From contig JAJDVW010000014.1 of the NCBI GenBank assembly GCA_022825925.1, forward strand, positions 1 through 62,785: 62,785 bases of DNA, given 5' to 3'. This DNA comes from Pseudomonadales bacterium (GTDB lineage Bacteria; Pseudomonadota; Gammaproteobacteria; Pseudomonadales; Azotimanducaceae). Numbering within the stretch: the first letter of the stretch is position 1; every line of letters starts with the position of its first letter. Shown in pieces: positions 17,470 to 26,393 of the stretch. The notes beneath the pieces were generated by a model that saw only the letters and a list, made by a program, of their open reading frames with translations, did no database searches and was not told the DNA's origin. The translations under genes were made by a program, and so were the position numbers.

Positions 17470-18501
17470 ATGCTCAAAACCACCCAGCTCGGCAGGAACA
17501 GCGGCCTGCGCGTCTCGGAACTGTGTCTCGGCACGATGAATTTCGGCCAGCCGGGCAGGGGCCACCAGGGCGACTGGACGCTCGGGCCCGACGCGGCCAG
17601 ACCGATCTTCAAGGCCGCCCTCGACCAGGGCCTCTTCTATTTCGACTGCGCGGACACGTACGGCGTCGGCGCATGCGAGGAGGTCGTGGGCGGGCTCCTG
17701 CGCGAGTTGGCGCCCCGCGACGAGTACGTCTTCGCCACCAAGATCGCCATGCCCATGGGCCGGGGCGCCAACCAGGGGGGGTTGTCCCGCAAGCACATCA
17801 TGGAAGGGGTGGACGCGAGTCTCCGGCGGACCGGCCTCGACTACATCGACCATCTCGTCATTCACCGGCATCCGCACGGCGTACCGGGCCACGCCGAGAC
17901 GCCCATCGAGGAGAGCCTCGAGGCGCTGCACGACGTCGTGAAGGCGGGCAAGGTGCTCTATCTCGGCGCCTCGTCGATGTTCGCCTGGCAGTTCACGGAA
18001 CTGCAGATGACCGCGGCGGCGAACGGCTGGACGAAGTTCGTCTCGATGCAGAACCACTACAACCTCATCTACCGCGAGGAAGAGCGCGAGATGAACCCGT
18101 GTTGCGCGAGGACCGGCGTGGCGCTCATGCCATGGTCGCCGCTGGCGCGGGGGATCCTGGCGGGCTCGTACCGGGGCGGCTTCGATGCGGGCACGACGGA
18201 CCGTTCGAAGGGCGGTGACCGCCGACGTACGGAAAGCCTGTACCGGGGCGCCGCCGACTTCGCGATCGCGGACCGCGTGGTGGAGGTGGCCGAGCGATAC
18301 GGCAAGGCGCCCGCGCAGATCTCGCTCGCCTGGCTCCTCAACAAACCCGAGGTCTACGCGCCGGTGGTCGGCGTCTCGCGCATCGAGCAACTCGAACAAC
18401 TCGTCGGCGCGGCCGAGATCGAACTGTCGGCGGAAGACGTGACGTACCTCGAGGAGCTGTACCAGCCGGTCGAGAACCTGCTCTCGATCGGGTACTCCTG
18501 A
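17470..18501 (+). CDS. Aldo/keto reductase (Tas/YghZ-like)
   Basis: AKR-superfamily oxidoreductase of 343 residues, ATG at 17470 with AAGGAAG upstream. The start MLKTTQLGRNSGLRVSELCLGTMNFG is the normal family N-terminus. Catalytic residues: Asp and Tyr in FDCADTYG, Lys in FATKIAMP and His in LVIHRHPHG. The NADPH-binding end of the barrel is seen in VVGVSRIEQLEQLV. It is a different subfamily from the aldo/keto reductase at 8098-9090. It sits between the ankyrin gene (24 bases) and the amidohydrolase lipoprotein (19 bases) and is probably in the same transcript. Substrate unknown. Confidence 0.9.
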   Translation: MLKTTQLGRNSGLRVSELCLGTMNFGQPGRGHQGDWTLGPDAARPIFKAALDQGLFYFDCADTYGVGACEEVVGGLLRELAPRDEYVFATKIAMPMGRGANQGGLSRKHIMEGVDASLRRTGLDYIDHLVIHRHPHGVPGHAETPIEESLEALHDVVKAGKVLYLGASSMFAWQFTELQMTAAANGWTKFVSMQNHYNLIYREEEREMNPCCARTGVALMPWSPLARGILAGSYRGGFDAGTTDRSKGGDRRRTESLYRGAADFAIADRVVEVAERYGKAPAQISLAWLLNKPEVYAPVVGVSRIEQLEQLVGAAEIELSAEDVTYLEELYQPVENLLSIGYS

Positions 18502-18520
18502 GCTTCGTGGACCGCGTGCG

Positions 18521-19648
18521 GTGAAGTTCCCCCCAGGGCGCGCCGAGCTGCCGGGAAGGCCGTGGGTTCTCCCGCTCGCCCTCGCGGGGCTGCTGCTCGG
18601 GGGCTGCGCGGCCACGCCGACGCTCGCGACGTTCCGGATGGACGATCCGCCGTGTTACGACCGGGCCCGGCGGGGAAACGTCCCGGTGGTGGACTCGCAC
18701 TTGCACTTTCGGCCGTTCGGCGGCCCGGCGCTGCCGTTCGACGAGGTCGTCGGCTATCTCGAACGCTCCGGCGTGCTGTTCGCCAACGTCTACGGCATCG
18801 GCCAGATGCTGCCGCTCGACTCGTTGTGCACCTATTACCTGGACTGCCCGGGAACGCCGGTAACGCCCACCCTGAAGAACGACTTCGCCAACGCCATGGC
18901 CCACGCGGAGTCCGCTCGGCGCGACGTGCATCTCACGCTGTCGATGACCTTTCCCGATCTCGGACGGCCCGAGACCGTGCTGCCGCGCATGCGGCTGCTG
19001 GACGAGGAGTTTCCGGGCCGCTTCGGCTGGATGGGAGAGGTCAACCTCGTCAAGCAGGCGCTGTTCGGCAACTGGCACCGCGCCGTCCCGCTCGGGAAGA
19101 TCCGCGACTGGGCGCCGTTCATGGCGGAACTGCGGGATCGCGGGATCCCCCTCGCCGTGCACGCCGATCTCGGCAACCACAGGGAACCCACGGCCTACCT
19201 GGACTGGATCGAAGCGTTGCTCCGGCACTATCCGGACAACGTCATCGTGTGGATGCACCTCGGGCTGTCGCGGGAGCTCGTCGATCTCGATGCCGGCAAC
19301 CACGTCGCCATCCTGACGTCCATCCTCGAGCGGTACCCGAAGGCGATGCTCGACATTTCCTGGCGGGTTCTCGAGGACCATGTGTTCTCGGACCCGCGCA
19401 AGCGGGCCGTGTACGCGGCCTTCCTGAACGCCCACTCGGAGCGGATCCTTCCGGGCACGGATTTCGTGGCGTCGGCGAACCGGACGTTCGCGGACTACCG
19501 ATCGGACCTGGAGGCGACCAGCCGCATCCTGCGATACCTCGACGACACCGCCTTCCGTAACATTGCGCTCGGCCGGAACTACTTCCGGCTGCTGAACCTG
19601 GACTACGAGGCCCCGCCCGTCTGCGGGGCGCCGGACAATGGAGGGTAG
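18521..19648 (+). CDS. Amidohydrolase-2 family lipoprotein
   Basis: Predicted lipid-anchored metal-dependent hydrolase of 375 residues. The GTG at 18521 gives a lipoprotein signal (PLALAGLLLGGC, lipobox LGGC). The TIM-barrel metal ligands can be followed: HxH in VDSHLHFRPFG, His in LAVHADLGNH, His in VIWMHLGLS and Asp in ILPGTDF. This is the complete layout that the truncated copy at 11041-11610 has lost. The C-terminus NIALGRNYFRLLNLD is typical of the family. Likely periplasmic or outer-membrane-anchored. It is two bases from the LLM oxidoreductase downstream, so the two are almost certainly co-translated. Substrate not evident. Confidence 0.87.
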   Translation: MKFPPGRAELPGRPWVLPLALAGLLLGGCAATPTLATFRMDDPPCYDRARRGNVPVVDSHLHFRPFGGPALPFDEVVGYLERSGVLFANVYGIGQMLPLDSLCTYYLDCPGTPVTPTLKNDFANAMAHAESARRDVHLTLSMTFPDLGRPETVLPRMRLLDEEFPGRFGWMGEVNLVKQALFGNWHRAVPLGKIRDWAPFMAELRDRGIPLAVHADLGNHREPTAYLDWIEALLRHYPDNVIVWMHLGLSRELVDLDAGNHVAILTSILERYPKAMLDISWRVLEDHVFSDPRKRAVYAAFLNAHSERILPGTDFVASANRTFADYRSDLEATSRILRYLDDTAFRNIALGRNYFRLLNLDYEAPPVCGAPDNGG

Positions 19649-19650
19649 CC

Positions 19651-20682
19651 ATGCACATCGACGTGATGGTCGGCACCATGACCTGGGCGGAGAGCGCGGA
19701 CCTGGCCGTGCGGCTGGAGGGCGCCGGCTTCTCGGGCATGCTCTTCACGGAGACGAGCCAGGTGCCGTGGATGAGCATCGCGGCGGCCGCCACCGCCGCC
19801 CCGACCCTGGAGTTCTCGACCGGCATCGCGGTGGCGTTTCCCCGCAGCCCGATGATCGCGGCACAGGTCGCCTGGGAACTCGCGCGCAACACCGGGGGCC
19901 GCTTCCGCCTGGGCCTCGGCAGCCAGGTGCGGGGCCACATCGTGCGCCGCTACTCGGCACGCTGGGACAAGCCGGCGCCGCAGATGCGGGACTACGTGGC
20001 GGCCTTCCAGGCCTGCATCCGGGCGTTCCGGGGCGAGGAGCGGTTGGCGCACGGCGGTCCGTACTACGACCTGAGCCTGCTGTCCGGGAACTGGGCGCCG
20101 CCGCGGCACGAGTTCGAGGACGTGAAGGTCGATATCTCCGCGGTGGGTCCGTTCATGTGCCGTGTCGCCGGGGAACTCTGCGACGGACTGCACGTGCATC
20201 CGATGCACTCCATGCCCTACATCGAGAACCGGCTCCTGCCGGCGGTGGCGGAAGGCGCCGCGCGGAGCGGCCGGTCGAAGGGCGACATCGACCTGATCGT
20301 GCCCGTGTTCGCGATCGCCGGCGACACGCCGGAGGAGCGCGCGCCCAAGGTGCAGCGCGCGAAGACGCAGATCGCGTTCTATGGCTCGACGCCGAACTAT
20401 GCCTTCCAGTTCGAGGACCTCGGCTTCCCCGGCACCGGGCCGAAGCTCAACCAACTCATGCGCGCAGGGGACCTCGAGGGGATGGCAGCGACGGTCACGG
20501 ACGAGATGCTGGACGCGTTCGCCCTGGTCGCGCGCTGGGACGACATGGCGGATGCGCTGGTCGCGCGGTACGCCGGGGTGGCCGAACGGGTCGTGCTCTA
20601 CCTCGCGCTGGACGACATCTCGGGTGCGCCGTCGGGCCTCGACCGTTGGGGGGAGGTGGCGCGCGCCGTCCGGGCTGCTTGA
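19651..20682 (+). CDS. LLM-class (luciferase-like, F420 or flavin) oxidoreductase, TIGR03617-like
   Basis: Luciferase-like monooxygenase-fold protein of 343 residues; ATG at 19651 with GGAGGG upstream. Barrel motifs include GFSGMLFTET, FSTGIAVAFPRSP, NTGGRFRLGLGSQV, DVKVDISAVGPFM and LCDGLHVHPMHS. The pattern matches the group annotated as probable F420-dependent oxidoreductases (TIGR03617). Whether this organism makes F420 cannot be seen here, so FMN use is an alternative. It directly follows the amidohydrolase lipoprotein and converges on the STAS gene with only 12 bases between stop codons. Substrate unknown. Confidence 0.86.
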   Translation: MHIDVMVGTMTWAESADLAVRLEGAGFSGMLFTETSQVPWMSIAAAATAAPTLEFSTGIAVAFPRSPMIAAQVAWELARNTGGRFRLGLGSQVRGHIVRRYSARWDKPAPQMRDYVAAFQACIRAFRGEERLAHGGPYYDLSLLSGNWAPPRHEFEDVKVDISAVGPFMCRVAGELCDGLHVHPMHSMPYIENRLLPAVAEGAARSGRSKGDIDLIVPVFAIAGDTPEERAPKVQRAKTQIAFYGSTPNYAFQFEDLGFPGTGPKLNQLMRAGDLEGMAATVTDEMLDAFALVARWDDMADALVARYAGVAERVVLYLALDDISGAPSGLDRWGEVARAVRAA

Positions 20683-20694
20683 GGCCCGGACCGA

Positions 20695-21033
20695 TCAGCC
20701 CGTCACGTCGGCGAGGGCGTCGGCCCGCGATCCGTGAATGGCGATGATCTTGTCGAAGCCACTGACTTCGAAGACTTCCTTGATCGGGCCCGTCAGGGAG
20801 CAGAGCGCGAACTTCGCGCCCTGGTTCGAGAGGTACTTGGCCGTCAGCAGGACCGCCCGCAGGCCGGCGCTACTGATGTAGGAGAGTTGTTCGAGATCGA
20901 CGATGACCGCGCGGTCATCGTCCTGGACGGCCGTGCGGATCGCCTGCTCGAAGTCGGCGCTGTTCGTCCCGTCGATGCGTCCGCCTATGGAGGCGGCCAG
21001 GACGCCGTCCTTGCGTTCGGTGGTCATGTCCAT
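20695..21033 (-). CDS. STAS-domain anti-anti-sigma-factor-like protein
   Basis: Small cytosolic protein of 112 residues covering one STAS domain: ASIGGRIDGTNSADFE, AVIVDLEQLSYISSAGLRAVL and KEVFEVSGFDKI. The Ser-Ser of YISSAGLR is the usual RsbW-type phosphorylation site of SpoIIAA/RsbV proteins. The start could be the ATG at 21033 or at 21027. A TATGAT hexamer read on this strand at 21080-21085 could be a -10. It is divergent from the GPH symporter gene. No RsbW kinase gene is adjacent, but an NCS2 permease 4 kb away carries an RsbW-like tail and a second STAS gene lies at 48348-48707. Confidence 0.9.
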   Translation of the reverse strand: MDMTTERKDGVLAASIGGRIDGTNSADFEQAIRTAVQDDDRAVIVDLEQLSYISSAGLRAVLLTAKYLSNQGAKFALCSLTGPIKEVFEVSGFDKIIAIHGSRADALADVTG

Positions 21034-21196
21034 GGCGTTTCGTCCAGACCTGGGAGCTGCTTGATTCCGGGGGCGCACGATCATACCCGATCTTGACGAG
21101 GCCGTTCGCGCGTCCTTGGGCTCGGCGACGAGCGCCACCGGGGCGCGGGTTACACTCGCGCGCTTCGACCGCCCAAACGGTCGCCGGGAGCCTGTC

Positions 21197-22669
21197 TTGG
21201 CAGAACCCAGGAAACTCTCCGTCCGCACGATGGCCTCCTTCGGCATCGGGGAGGCCGCCGGCGCCTTCATGGGCTTGAGCTGGAGCGTCCTGCTCCTCTT
21301 CTTCTACCAGCAGGTGGTCGGCGTGGAAGCGTGGCTGGTCGGCCTCGCGATCGGGATCTCCGTGGCGATGGACGCGATCACCGACCCGCTGATCGGGGCA
21401 TGGTCCGACCGCGTTCGCACACGGTGGGGACGCCGACACCCGATGCTGCTGGCGGCCGCGCTCCCGCTTGCCGTCAGTTTCGTGGCGCTGTTCAACCCGC
21501 CGCAGGGAATGTCGGACATCCAGGGGTTCCTGTGGCTCACGACCTTCGGCATCCTCGTGCGCGCCAGCTTCACCTTCTACAACATCCCGCACCTCGCCCT
21601 CGGCGCGGAGATGGCGCACGACTACTACCAGCGCTCGACCCTCTTCGCATACAGCGCCTTCATCAGCGCGATCTCGGTGGCCGTGTCGTACGGGCTGATC
21701 ACGGGCTACTACTTTCCGACGGTCGAGGGGGTGTACGACCCGGGTTTCCTCAACCCGGACGGCTACCCGACGATGAGCGTGACCTTCGCCGTCGTGATGG
21801 TGGTCGCGATCCTGCTCTGCATCGCCGGCACCCGCGGGGAGATCCCCAACCTCCGGGAGACGCAGGAGCGCGGACAGGTCCAGGTCGTGACGCTCTTCAC
21901 CGAGATCTGGGAAGTCCTGAAGAACGCCTCGTTTCGCGCCGTGTTCTTCGGCCTGCTGCTGGGCTCGCTGGTGGGCGGCGTCGAGTCGGCGTTCAGCCCG
22001 TTCATGGGCGTGCATTTCTGGGGACTGCGCACGGAAGACCTGTTCTACCTGGCTTTCGTGGGCCTCTTCTCCTTCCCTTTGGCGTTCGTGCTGATTCCCG
22101 CCCTGACCCGGCTGCTCGACAAGCGCATGGCGGTGATGCTGCCCCTCGCCTCCTGGATCACCGCGGTCAACGTGCCGATCTGCCTGCGGCTCCTGGACGT
22201 GCCGTGGTTCCCCGAGAACGGGTCGCCGTGGGTCTTCGGCATCTTCATGGCCTCGTCGACGGTCGGAGCGCTCTGCGCGCCCATCATCGGCGCGAGCGCC
22301 AACTCGATGCTGGCGGACGTCGCGGACGAGCACGAACTCGACACCGGCATCCGCCGCGAGGGGGTGCTGTACTCCGTACGGGCGTTCTCCCAGAAATCGA
22401 CCCAGGCCTTCGGCACGGTGTTCGGCGGCATCCTGCTGAGCGCGATCGACTTCCCCGAGTTCGCGACGCGCGGAGAGGTGCCGGCGGAGACCATCTGGAA
22501 CCTGGGTTTCATCGCCGGTCCGGCGACGTCGATCTTCTCGCTCCTGGCCCTCGGCTTCTACCTCCGCTACCGCATCAACCACCGGCGCCACGCCGAGATC
22601 GTCGCCGCCCTCGAGGCGCGCCGCTCGGAAGGTCCGGCCGGGAAGGCACTTGCGGGGGACGCCAGCTAG
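21197..22669 (+). CDS. GPH-type MFS cation symporter (MelB-like)
   Basis: Inner-membrane transporter of 490 residues with 12 predicted helices. I choose the TTG at 21197 because GGGAG lies six bases before it and the protein then begins MAEPRKLSVRTMASFGIGEA, as relatives do. The open frame back to 21116 looks spurious. Family marks: DAITDPLIGAWSDRVRTRWGRRHP between helices 2 and 3 (the Asp cation site and the Arg-rich loop) and ADVADEHELDTGIRREGVLYS in the second half. These are glycoside-pentoside-hexuronide:cation symporters; the substrate is likely a sugar or related solute. A TACACT at 21151-21156 may be a -10. A likely intrinsic terminator overlaps its 3' end. A frameshifted paralogue lies at 45906-47334. 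Confidence 0.9.
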   Translation: MAEPRKLSVRTMASFGIGEAAGAFMGLSWSVLLLFFYQQVVGVEAWLVGLAIGISVAMDAITDPLIGAWSDRVRTRWGRRHPMLLAAALPLAVSFVALFNPPQGMSDIQGFLWLTTFGILVRASFTFYNIPHLALGAEMAHDYYQRSTLFAYSAFISAISVAVSYGLITGYYFPTVEGVYDPGFLNPDGYPTMSVTFAVVMVVAILLCIAGTRGEIPNLRETQERGQVQVVTLFTEIWEVLKNASFRAVFFGLLLGSLVGGVESAFSPFMGVHFWGLRTEDLFYLAFVGLFSFPLAFVLIPALTRLLDKRMAVMLPLASWITAVNVPICLRLLDVPWFPENGSPWVFGIFMASSTVGALCAPIIGASANSMLADVADEHELDTGIRREGVLYSVRAFSQKSTQAFGTVFGGILLSAIDFPEFATRGEVPAETIWNLGFIAGPATSIFSLLALGFYLRYRINHRRHAEIVAALEARRSEGPAGKALAGDAS

Positions 22670-22694
22670 GTATAGCGTCCTTTCCTTTTTTTTT
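22657..22694 (+). terminator. Possible rho-independent terminator overlapping the symporter stop
   Basis: GGACGC (22657-22662) pairs with GCGTCC (22675-22680) across a 12-base loop that contains the TAG stop of the symporter. A T-rich tract with a run of ten Ts follows to 22694. The stem is short, so efficiency is uncertain, but the T run is unique in this GC-rich window. The next gene begins 16 bases later. Confidence 0.5.
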
Positions 22695-22709
22695 GGCGGG
22701 TGCGAAGAG

Positions 22710-23681
22710 ATGCAAGTCGGAGACTGGAAGTCGACGCCGGAACTGGGGCCGCTCTATCGGGAGATCCGGAAGCTCGGACTCGAGCAGAACATCGCGGAAC
22801 TCGACGCGTTCGGGTTCACGATACTGGAACCCGGGAAGGCGGCGCCGGTGGCGTGGGTCGAGGGACTCCGGGACAAGGTGCTCGAGGTCGCGGAACGCCG
22901 CACCGGGGTGAAGCACGACCTGGTCACGGGCGCCCATGGCCACCTCGACGTCCAGCCGCCGTTCAACCACCAGTACATCCTCTACTACCTGCTGCTGGAG
23001 GATCCGGTCTTCCAGCAGGCGATCTGCAACCCGTACCTGCTGGCCCTGCAGACCTACATGCTGGGGTTCGACTGCCGCATCTCGAGCTGCACGTCGTTCG
23101 TGAAGTGGCGCGACGAGGAAGGGTACGGCCCGACCCTCGGCCTGCATGCCGACACGCCGGTCATGCACCCGCTCCCCGTGGGCAAGGACACCCACACCGG
23201 CAACAGCGCCTTCCTGCTCACCGACTACACCCTGGACAACGGCGCCCTCGCCATGGTGCCGGGCAGCCACCGGTACGCGCGCCAGCCCCGCGCGGGCGAG
23301 GGCGCGGACGCCGCGATCCTGATCGAGGCGCCCATGGGCTCGCTCGTCGTCTGGAACGGCAACATGTGGCACGGCGCGTTTCCGCGCAAGACCGACGGCC
23401 TGCGGCTCGTGCTCACCATGTACTTCAACCGGTCGTACCTGTATCCGCAGGAGGACTACCGCCACAACGTCACCCGGGAGATTCTCGACGCGAATCCGAA
23501 ACGGTTGGCGGTCCTGCTCGGCGTTTCCAACCCCAACATGTGGGACAGCGCGGCGGGTCCGGACTTCCGGGGCGCCGCCGCGATGATGCGCTCGGCCTAC
23601 GAGGAGGCCGGCCTGCCGGTACCCACGGGCGGACGAATCACCGATCCGGAACCGGAGGAGGCGAACCTGGCCGCCGGGTAG
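22710..23681 (+). CDS. Phytanoyl-CoA dioxygenase (PhyH) family protein
   Basis: Fe(II)/2-oxoglutarate-dependent dioxygenase of 323 residues, ATG at 22710 with a weak GAAGAG upstream. The iron-binding triad is visible: HxD in LHADTP (about residue 150) and the distal His in NMWHGAFPR. The 2-oxoglutarate-binding Arg is probably in DGLRLVLTMYF. The NGALAMVPGSHR stretch is the typical strand before the distal His. It hydroxylates an unknown small molecule. It precedes tesB by 19 bases, which may suggest acyl-CoA or lipid metabolism, but PhyH enzymes act on many substrates. Confidence 0.9.
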   Translation: MQVGDWKSTPELGPLYREIRKLGLEQNIAELDAFGFTILEPGKAAPVAWVEGLRDKVLEVAERRTGVKHDLVTGAHGHLDVQPPFNHQYILYYLLLEDPVFQQAICNPYLLALQTYMLGFDCRISSCTSFVKWRDEEGYGPTLGLHADTPVMHPLPVGKDTHTGNSAFLLTDYTLDNGALAMVPGSHRYARQPRAGEGADAAILIEAPMGSLVVWNGNMWHGAFPRKTDGLRLVLTMYFNRSYLYPQEDYRHNVTREILDANPKRLAVLLGVSNPNMWDSAAGPDFRGAAAMMRSAYEEAGLPVPTGGRITDPEPEEANLAAG

Positions 23682-23700
23682 TCCGGCAAGTTCCGGGCAA

Positions 23701-24561
23701 GTGACGAAGCGCAGCCGGCCGGGCTCCTTCCTGGCGCTGATGGACCTCGAAGCCCGCGGCGAGGACCGGTTCGTGGCTCCCGCCGCACCGGAACGAACCG
23801 GCACGATGTACGGCGGCCAGTTCCTGGCGCAGGGGCTCGGCGCGACGCAGCGGACGGTGGACCGCGACCGGGCGCCGCACTCCCTGCATGCCTACTTCCT
23901 GCGGACCGGAGACGTCAACCTCCCGGTCCAACTCGACGTGGAGCGGGTGCGCGACGGGCGGTCGTTCAGCTCGCGCGCCGTGACGGCGTCGCAGCAGGAC
24001 CGGGAACTCTTTCGCATGACGGTGTCGTTCCACGTGCCGGAGGCGGGACCGGCGTTCGCCGCCCTGGAGATGCCCGAAGCGCCCGCGCCCGAGGGCGTCA
24101 CCCTCACTTACAACGCCTTCAGCCGCGCCAACGGCGAGGCGGAGGACTGGGACGGCGAGGCGCGCGCGATGGACCTGCGGTACGTCAATCCCCCGATCGC
24201 CCCGCCGGGCGAACCGGTGCTGGAGGACCAGCGCCTGTGGATGCGGGTCGCGGAGGAGCTCCCGGAGGATCCGGGACTGCACGCCGCCGGACTGGCATAC
24301 CTCTCCGACAGCACGCTGATCGACCACGCGGTGCTGCGCCACGGCCGCCGCTGGCAGGATCCGAGGCTCGTAGGGACGAGCCTCGATCACGCGATGTGGT
24401 TTCATGGGGCGGCGCGTGCGGACGAGTGGCTGCTCTTCGACCAGACCGTCGAGGCCACGGGCGGCGCCCGCGGTCTGACGACCGGGCGGCTGTTCGACCG
24501 CGGCGGAAGGCTGGTCGCGACGTGCCTGCAGGAGGGACTGATTCGATGGACGGGCGAGTGA
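23701..24561 (+). CDS. tesB: Acyl-CoA thioesterase II
   Basis: Double hot-dog thioesterase of 286 residues that hydrolyses acyl-CoA to fatty acid and CoA. The start is a GTG at 23701. Family marks: MYGGQFLAQGLGAT in the first hot-dog, HSLHAYFLRTGD, then VERVRDGRSFSSRAVTASQ, and in the second hot-dog LVGTSLDHAMWFHG with the catalytic Asp, and GRLFDRGGRLVATCLQEG near the end. Length matches E. coli TesB (286 residues). Its 3' end overlaps the DUF1800 gene, so translation is probably coupled. Cytoplasmic. Confidence 0.93.
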   Translation: MTKRSRPGSFLALMDLEARGEDRFVAPAAPERTGTMYGGQFLAQGLGATQRTVDRDRAPHSLHAYFLRTGDVNLPVQLDVERVRDGRSFSSRAVTASQQDRELFRMTVSFHVPEAGPAFAALEMPEAPAPEGVTLTYNAFSRANGEAEDWDGEARAMDLRYVNPPIAPPGEPVLEDQRLWMRVAEELPEDPGLHAAGLAYLSDSTLIDHAVLRHGRRWQDPRLVGTSLDHAMWFHGAARADEWLLFDQTVEATGGARGLTTGRLFDRGGRLVATCLQEGLIRWTGE

Positions 24562-26390
24562 GCGGACGGCCAGGAGCCTTGTCAATCGTCGCGTGGGGAC
24601 TGGCGATCGCGGCGCTGGCGCAACCCGCGTGGGCGAACGGTGCCGGCGGCGAAGGGGACCTGGCGCCGCTTCCGGCGGACGCGTGGGGCCGCGCGCATGC
24701 GGCCCACCTGCTCGAGCGGGCCGGTTTCGGGGGCACTCCGGAAGCGGTCGATGCCCTGGCCGCCCTGGGGCTCGAGGGCGCCGTCCGCCGCCTGGTGCAT
24801 TTCGACGGCGTACCGGGCGGCGCGGTCATGCCGGAGTTCGATCATTCGGGCGTGTTCGACCCCGGGCTCGACCCGTTCCCGCCGAGCCGTCCGGCCACCA
24901 CGGAGGCTGCGAAGGCCAACGGCGAAGCGCTCGGCATCCAGGTGAAATCCGGGGGCAACCGCCCGATACAGCCGGTGGTCAACGCCTTCTTCTACTGGCT
25001 GCGCGCCAGCCGCCTGGAGACGGATCGCGTGGCCTACTGGTGGGCGAACCGGATGCTGGCGACGCCGCGTCCGCTGCAGGAGAAGGCGGCGCTCTTCTGG
25101 CACGGGCACTTCGCGACCAACGAGGACAAGGTCCGGGACTACCGGAAGATGCTCGGACAGGTCGAGCTGTTCCAGGAGCGCGGGCTCGGGAACTTCCACG
25201 CGCTCCTGGTCGCCGTGGCCAAGGACCCGGCCATGCTCGCCTTCCTCGACGCGGGCATCAACGTGAAGGGTTCCCCCAACGAGAACTTCGCCCGGGAGAT
25301 CATGGAGCTATTCACCATGGGCCCCGGCAACTACACGGAGACGGACATCCGCGAGGGCGCGCGGGCGTTCACGGGCTGGAACTTCCGCGGCACGGAGTTC
25401 GCGCTCAACGCGGAGGACCACGACGACGGCGAGAAGTCCTTCCTGGGACACACGGGCGCCCTCGACGGCGAGGACGTGATCGCGGTGATCATGGAGCAGG
25501 AGGCGACCGCGCGGTTCGTCGCCGCGAAGCTGTACCGCTACTTCGTGCGGGAAGACCTCGACCCGGCGCTCGCGGAGGAACTCGGCCGGCGGCTCGGCGC
25601 AATGGACTTCGAGATCGCGTCGTTCCTGGCCATGCTGTTCTCGAGCCGTGACTTCTACGCGCCCGCATCCGTCGCGACACGCATCAAGGGCCCGGTGGAA
25701 CTGGTCGTCTCGACCTACCGCAAGCTCGGGCTCGAGGAGCTGCCGGGAGTGCCGGACTTCAACGTCGTGACGGGGGGGCTGGGCCAGCACCTGCTGCATC
25801 CGCCCACGGTCGCCGGCTGGTCCCAGGGGCGGAGCTGGGTCACGCCGGGCCTCCTGTTCGAGCGCGGCAACTTCGTGCTGGACGTGGTGTTCCCGGACAT
25901 CGCCTTCGTCCCGCCGGACCGCTACCCGCCGTATGGCGGCCAGATCCTGGCCGTCCACGAGCGGCTGCGCTCCGGGATGGACATCACCGCGGCCACGAAG
26001 CCGCCGGGGGTGGACACCGACGCGGACACCATGGCGGCTTCGAACCTGCTGGCGGACCGGGACGAGGCCTTCAACACGCGCTACGGCAGCTATCGCGGCT
26101 GGCAGATGGCCATCGAGCGCGTCAAGCCGATTCCGCGCCACACTGCGCGGCTGGACCTCGCGGGGATGATCCGCGGCGAGAACCTGCGGACGCCGCGCGA
26201 GGTGGTCGACAGCCTCGCGGAACGGTTCCTGTCCGTGCCGCTCGACGACGGCACGGCCCGGGGGCTGGCGGACCTGCTGTCGAGGGAACTCGGCACGGAC
26301 GACGTCGCGGCCGCCGCGACCTGGCTCGAGGAGCCCCTGCGCATCGTGCTGCACGCGCTGCTCAGCCTGCCGGAATACCAACTCGGGTGA
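24546..26390 (+). CDS. Exported DUF1800 family protein
   Basis: The protein has 614 residues. The ATG at 24546 has AGGAGGG about nine bases upstream; a GTG at 24558 that overlaps the tesB stop as GTGA is an alternative. Either gives a signal peptide ending AQPAWA. DUF1800 marks: HLLERAGFGGTPEAVDAL at the start, the WWANRMLAT and FWHGHFATN segments, NFAREIMELFTMG, GARAFTGWNF, and HPPTVAGWSQGRSW. Established: DUF1800 genes are regularly followed by DUF1501 genes, as here (3 bases). Both are exported; the biochemical role is not established. No catalytic residues can be assigned with confidence. Confidence 0.9.
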   Translation: MDGRVSGRPGALSIVAWGLAIAALAQPAWANGAGGEGDLAPLPADAWGRAHAAHLLERAGFGGTPEAVDALAALGLEGAVRRLVHFDGVPGGAVMPEFDHSGVFDPGLDPFPPSRPATTEAAKANGEALGIQVKSGGNRPIQPVVNAFFYWLRASRLETDRVAYWWANRMLATPRPLQEKAALFWHGHFATNEDKVRDYRKMLGQVELFQERGLGNFHALLVAVAKDPAMLAFLDAGINVKGSPNENFAREIMELFTMGPGNYTETDIREGARAFTGWNFRGTEFALNAEDHDDGEKSFLGHTGALDGEDVIAVIMEQEATARFVAAKLYRYFVREDLDPALAEELGRRLGAMDFEIASFLAMLFSSRDFYAPASVATRIKGPVELVVSTYRKLGLEELPGVPDFNVVTGGLGQHLLHPPTVAGWSQGRSWVTPGLLFERGNFVLDVVFPDIAFVPPDRYPPYGGQILAVHERLRSGMDITAATKPPGVDTDADTMAASNLLADRDEAFNTRYGSYRGWQMAIERVKPIPRHTARLDLAGMIRGENLRTPREVVDSLAERFLSVPLDDGTARGLADLLSRELGTDDVAAAATWLEEPLRIVLHALLSLPEYQLG

Positions 26391-26393
26391 CTC